DNA from: Asparagopsis taxiformis
Taxonomy: Eukaryota; Rhodophyta; Florideophyceae; Bonnemaisoniales; Bonnemaisoniaceae
Assembly (NCBI GenBank): GCA_030407315.1
Contig: JALQPE010001808.1
Location: forward strand, 1-53,678
Length of the DNA stretch: 53,678 nucleotides
Direction of reading: 5' to 3'
Shown here: positions 51,795-53,678 of the stretch, one piece after another
Position numbering within the stretch: the stretch's first letter is position 1
How the letters are laid out: every line of letters begins with the position of its first letter
The notes under the pieces: model-generated
Database searches by the model: none
The model's input: the letters and a program-made list of their open reading frames with translations, nothing else
Told to the model about the DNA's origin: nothing
Made by a program: the position numbers and the translations under genes

Positions 51795-51973
51795 CTAATT
51801 TGGCCACAACGGCCCCAGGAACCGGCCGCCGCCCCGATCGGGGCTATCACTGGCTTCTGTAAGCACTAACTGTAAGCCAAAATCGCGTCTCACGAAGGAT
51901 CGATTTCAGGCTCAACACGTCAGGGACAGGTCTTGGTCCTTGTTCCATCATGGTCCCGCCCGCTCTCTGACGA

Positions 51974-52055
51974 CCAACCTGAAATGGACGTCCGGTGGAT
52001 GTCCAGCTCGATTGCATTGCTGCCAGCCCAGAAATTCTAAAATTTCCGAAAAATC
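51974..52055 (-). repeat. Partial internal repeat, copy 2d
   Basis: It lacks the hairpin and palindrome, like its homologue at 2190-2281. Downstream, near 52117, a (TAG)n stretch is expanded relative to copy 1. Confidence 0.7.
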
Positions 52056-52379
52056 AATTTGGTGGCCCAGCATCTCCTGTGCCGAAAATTCCCGCACTCA
52101 TTTCTGATATACTATATTGTAGTAGTAGTAGTCTAGACGTGTTTCGCACTTGTACGCATCAGGGAAGGCGTCACGGAAGGTTGAGACTACGCTACTTGTG
52201 TACCGCGTCGTCTGAAATAGCGAGTAGTGTTTGTTGTATAGTTGTGGAGTATGCGTCTAGTGGTTTGTAAAGCTTGCAGAACGGGATAGGGATGTGGGTG
52301 ACCCTATTTTATGAATACATGAGTACCAATATTCAGGGTTGACAAAGCGGAAAGGCATAGGCTCATACATGTTTGAGAT

Positions 52380-53330
52380 TGCATAGTGGAGAAAATATTT
52401 ACATCGAAATTTACATGGAGCTGATGGAGGTTTCAAGGATGAGGTATGAGAGGAAGAAAATTCTTCTGTGGTATGAGGATGTGTTCTGTGGGGGGATGCA
52501 ATCTTGGGATGGTACAGGGGGAGGTGGAAATGTACGGAGTGCGGGTTTAGATTGGAGTGTGATTCGGAGAGGAGTGCCGACGAGCATATTATGGGGATTG
52601 GGGGAGGCTGCAGGGTGTTGGGGTAGTGAGGGCGGAGGAGGTGTTTAGGTGGGACCGTAGGAGGGTGCGGCTGAAGGCGCCGAGAGGAGGGGTTTTTAGG
52701 AAAGTGAGGAGAAAGAGGGGAGGGGGGTGGCGTCTGTTCTGGCTGTGGTGAGTGGGGATGTGATGGAGAAGAAGGGGTTATTGTATTGGGGAGGGAGGGG
52801 AGTGGGAGGATGGGTGCGAAGTGGGGGTTGATATGTGGTTCAGAGCGGGGAGGTTTCTGGAGAGACGGCGGGGGAGCGGGAGCGTGGGCCGGTGGTGGTG
52901 TTGTATACGGTATCGAAGATGCGGATGGCGTAGGGGGCATGGAGCAGGTCGGGTACGGGATGGGGAGTGAGAGGTTTTGGAAGAGTAAGCTGCAGGGGAA
53001 GTTTGTGGAGAGGGCGAAGGAGAGGGGTTGAAGGTAGAGGAGAGAGGGTATTTAAGAACAATACGTTGCAAAAGTGACGGGGGAGAGCATGGTCGAGGAG
53101 ATAGGGGTGTTTTTCCCTATTCTGAGGTAGTATGAGGACTGGTTATACGAAATCTGTACGGTAGAGCAGAAAAGTAGGTATGGAATGGAGGTGTGCACCG
53201 TGGAAGCGGGGATAGGTAGCTGAAAATGCGTGCTAGAGTGGTATTGGGGGTGTTGAGGTACAGTACGGGGGAGGTGAGCACCAACGGAAGGGGGTGTGAG
53301 CGAGAGGATGAAAAAATTAAAGACGAAATT
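52380..53330. other. Purine-rich plus strand (copy-2 homologue of 900-1900)
   Basis: G-rich for about 950 bp with many runs of three to six G. The zinc-finger-like frame (KCTECGF..C..SADEH) is kept around 52510-52600 but the frame after it differs from copy 1. TATTTAAG at about 53049 is the only TATA-like element and is absent from copy 1. Confidence 0.5.
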
Positions 53331-53622
53331 GGAGTCGACCGACAAGGAAAAATAGAGTGGTCGCCGTGATGGATGCGGACATCCATGTCGAGCACGGCGG
53401 CAGAAATTTCTGGGGTCGAAATTTTTGAATTTCTGAACCGGCGCCCGTCCTAGGTGGACATAGACATGGCGGAAGTCCATCCCGAGGGGGACATCCGTGG
53501 GTACTAGAAACAATAAATGTCTCCCTAGTAATACTAGACGTACTAGACCGCATGGACGTCCGGTTCTAGGCGGACATCCAAAATACTGGAGAACATGGAC
53601 GTCCGCCTAGTAATACTAGGTG

Positions 53623-53668
53623 TACTAGAGGTTGTGGACGTCCGCGTCCATTTCCGAAAACACAGACG
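53623..53668 (-). repeat. Right terminal inverted repeat of copy 2
   Basis: It ends CCGAAAACACAGACG with GGACGTCCGCGTCC inside. Homologue of 558-603. Subterminal GGACGTCC/CTAGTAATACTAG units precede it from about 53480. Confidence 0.85.
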
Positions 53669-53678
53669 AACATTTTCC

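Larger units (their letters stand above)
35349..53668. mobile_element. Giant DNA transposon, copy 2 (about 18.3 kb, inverted)
   Basis: Same TIRs, genes, order and spacers as copy 1, but read in the opposite direction. B-C spacing (659 bp) and C-D spacing (77 bp) are identical to copy 1. Differences are a single repeat in the A-B spacer, one fewer internal repeat beyond gene A, fewer micro-exon modules, and many small lesions: at least six length changes in A, two frameshifts in B, one in C and a nonsense codon in D. Flanks are GGTCGCTT before and AACATTTTCC after, with no obvious target duplication. Its left end interrupts a Ty3-like leader and gag start. Confidence 0.9.

Noticed and set aside
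558..53668. Inverted copies as an assembly artefact
   Set aside because: The copies differ by many substitutions, small indels and kilobase-scale insertions, and their outer flanks are unrelated, so they are distinct loci.

Overview
The window looks like a transposon-dense nuclear region of a eukaryote. Genes are long and mostly intronless, carry AATAAA signals, and show SET, C2HC zinc-finger and chromodomain features. A red alga of the Chondrus type is my best guess from gene architecture, but nothing seen proves it. No host housekeeping gene is visible.

Layout: 1-557 is unassigned flank. 558-21724 is copy 1 of a very large DNA transposon (21.2 kb). 21725-28973 is a minus-strand chromodomain Ty3/gypsy retrotransposon, with its 5' LTR starting at 28974. 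About 29605-31887 is a 5'-truncated plus-strand Ty1/copia element. 31888-33440 is unassigned, rich in short inverted repeats. About 33450-35348 is the LTR, leader and gag start of a second plus-strand Ty3-like element, cut off by the next insertion. 35349-53668 is copy 2 of the DNA transposon (18.3 kb), inverted relative to copy 1. Ten bases of flank follow.

The DNA transposon is the main discovery. Both copies end in the same terminal inverted repeat, which begins CGTCTGTGTT and contains GGACGCGGACGTCC. Both carry four large genes in the same order. Gene A fuses a ParB-like domain (D-G-x-H-R) to a C-terminal Fe(II)/2-oxoglutarate-type dioxygenase. Gene B, divergent from A, fuses a beta-class amino-DNA-methyltransferase (DPPY, then DPFSGTFATG) to a SET domain. 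Gene C is an unrecognised coiled-coil protein. Gene D, convergent with C, is a DDE transposase resembling the Plavaka/KDZ/CACTA group known mainly from fungi. Between gene D and the adjacent TIR, on the opposite strand, is a ladder of 12-30 nt micro-exons separated mostly by 90-105 nt introns. Joined, these give one open acidic-repeat reading frame in both copies, so I infer a hidden fifth, spliced gene. Intergenic spacers carry copies of a ~205 bp repeat with a 12-bp-arm hairpin, a perfect 14-bp palindrome (GTGCCGTACGGCAC) and a GGACRTCC end motif that is also found in the TIRs.

Working model (inference): the element moves with transposase D and carries its own chromatin and DNA-modification enzymes: a DNA methylase joined to a histone-methylase-like domain, plus a ParB-guided dioxygenase. 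Genes A, C and D are open in copy 1. Gene B is frameshifted once in copy 1, and at two other places in copy 2. Copy 2 also has many single-base lesions in A, one in C and one nonsense codon in D.
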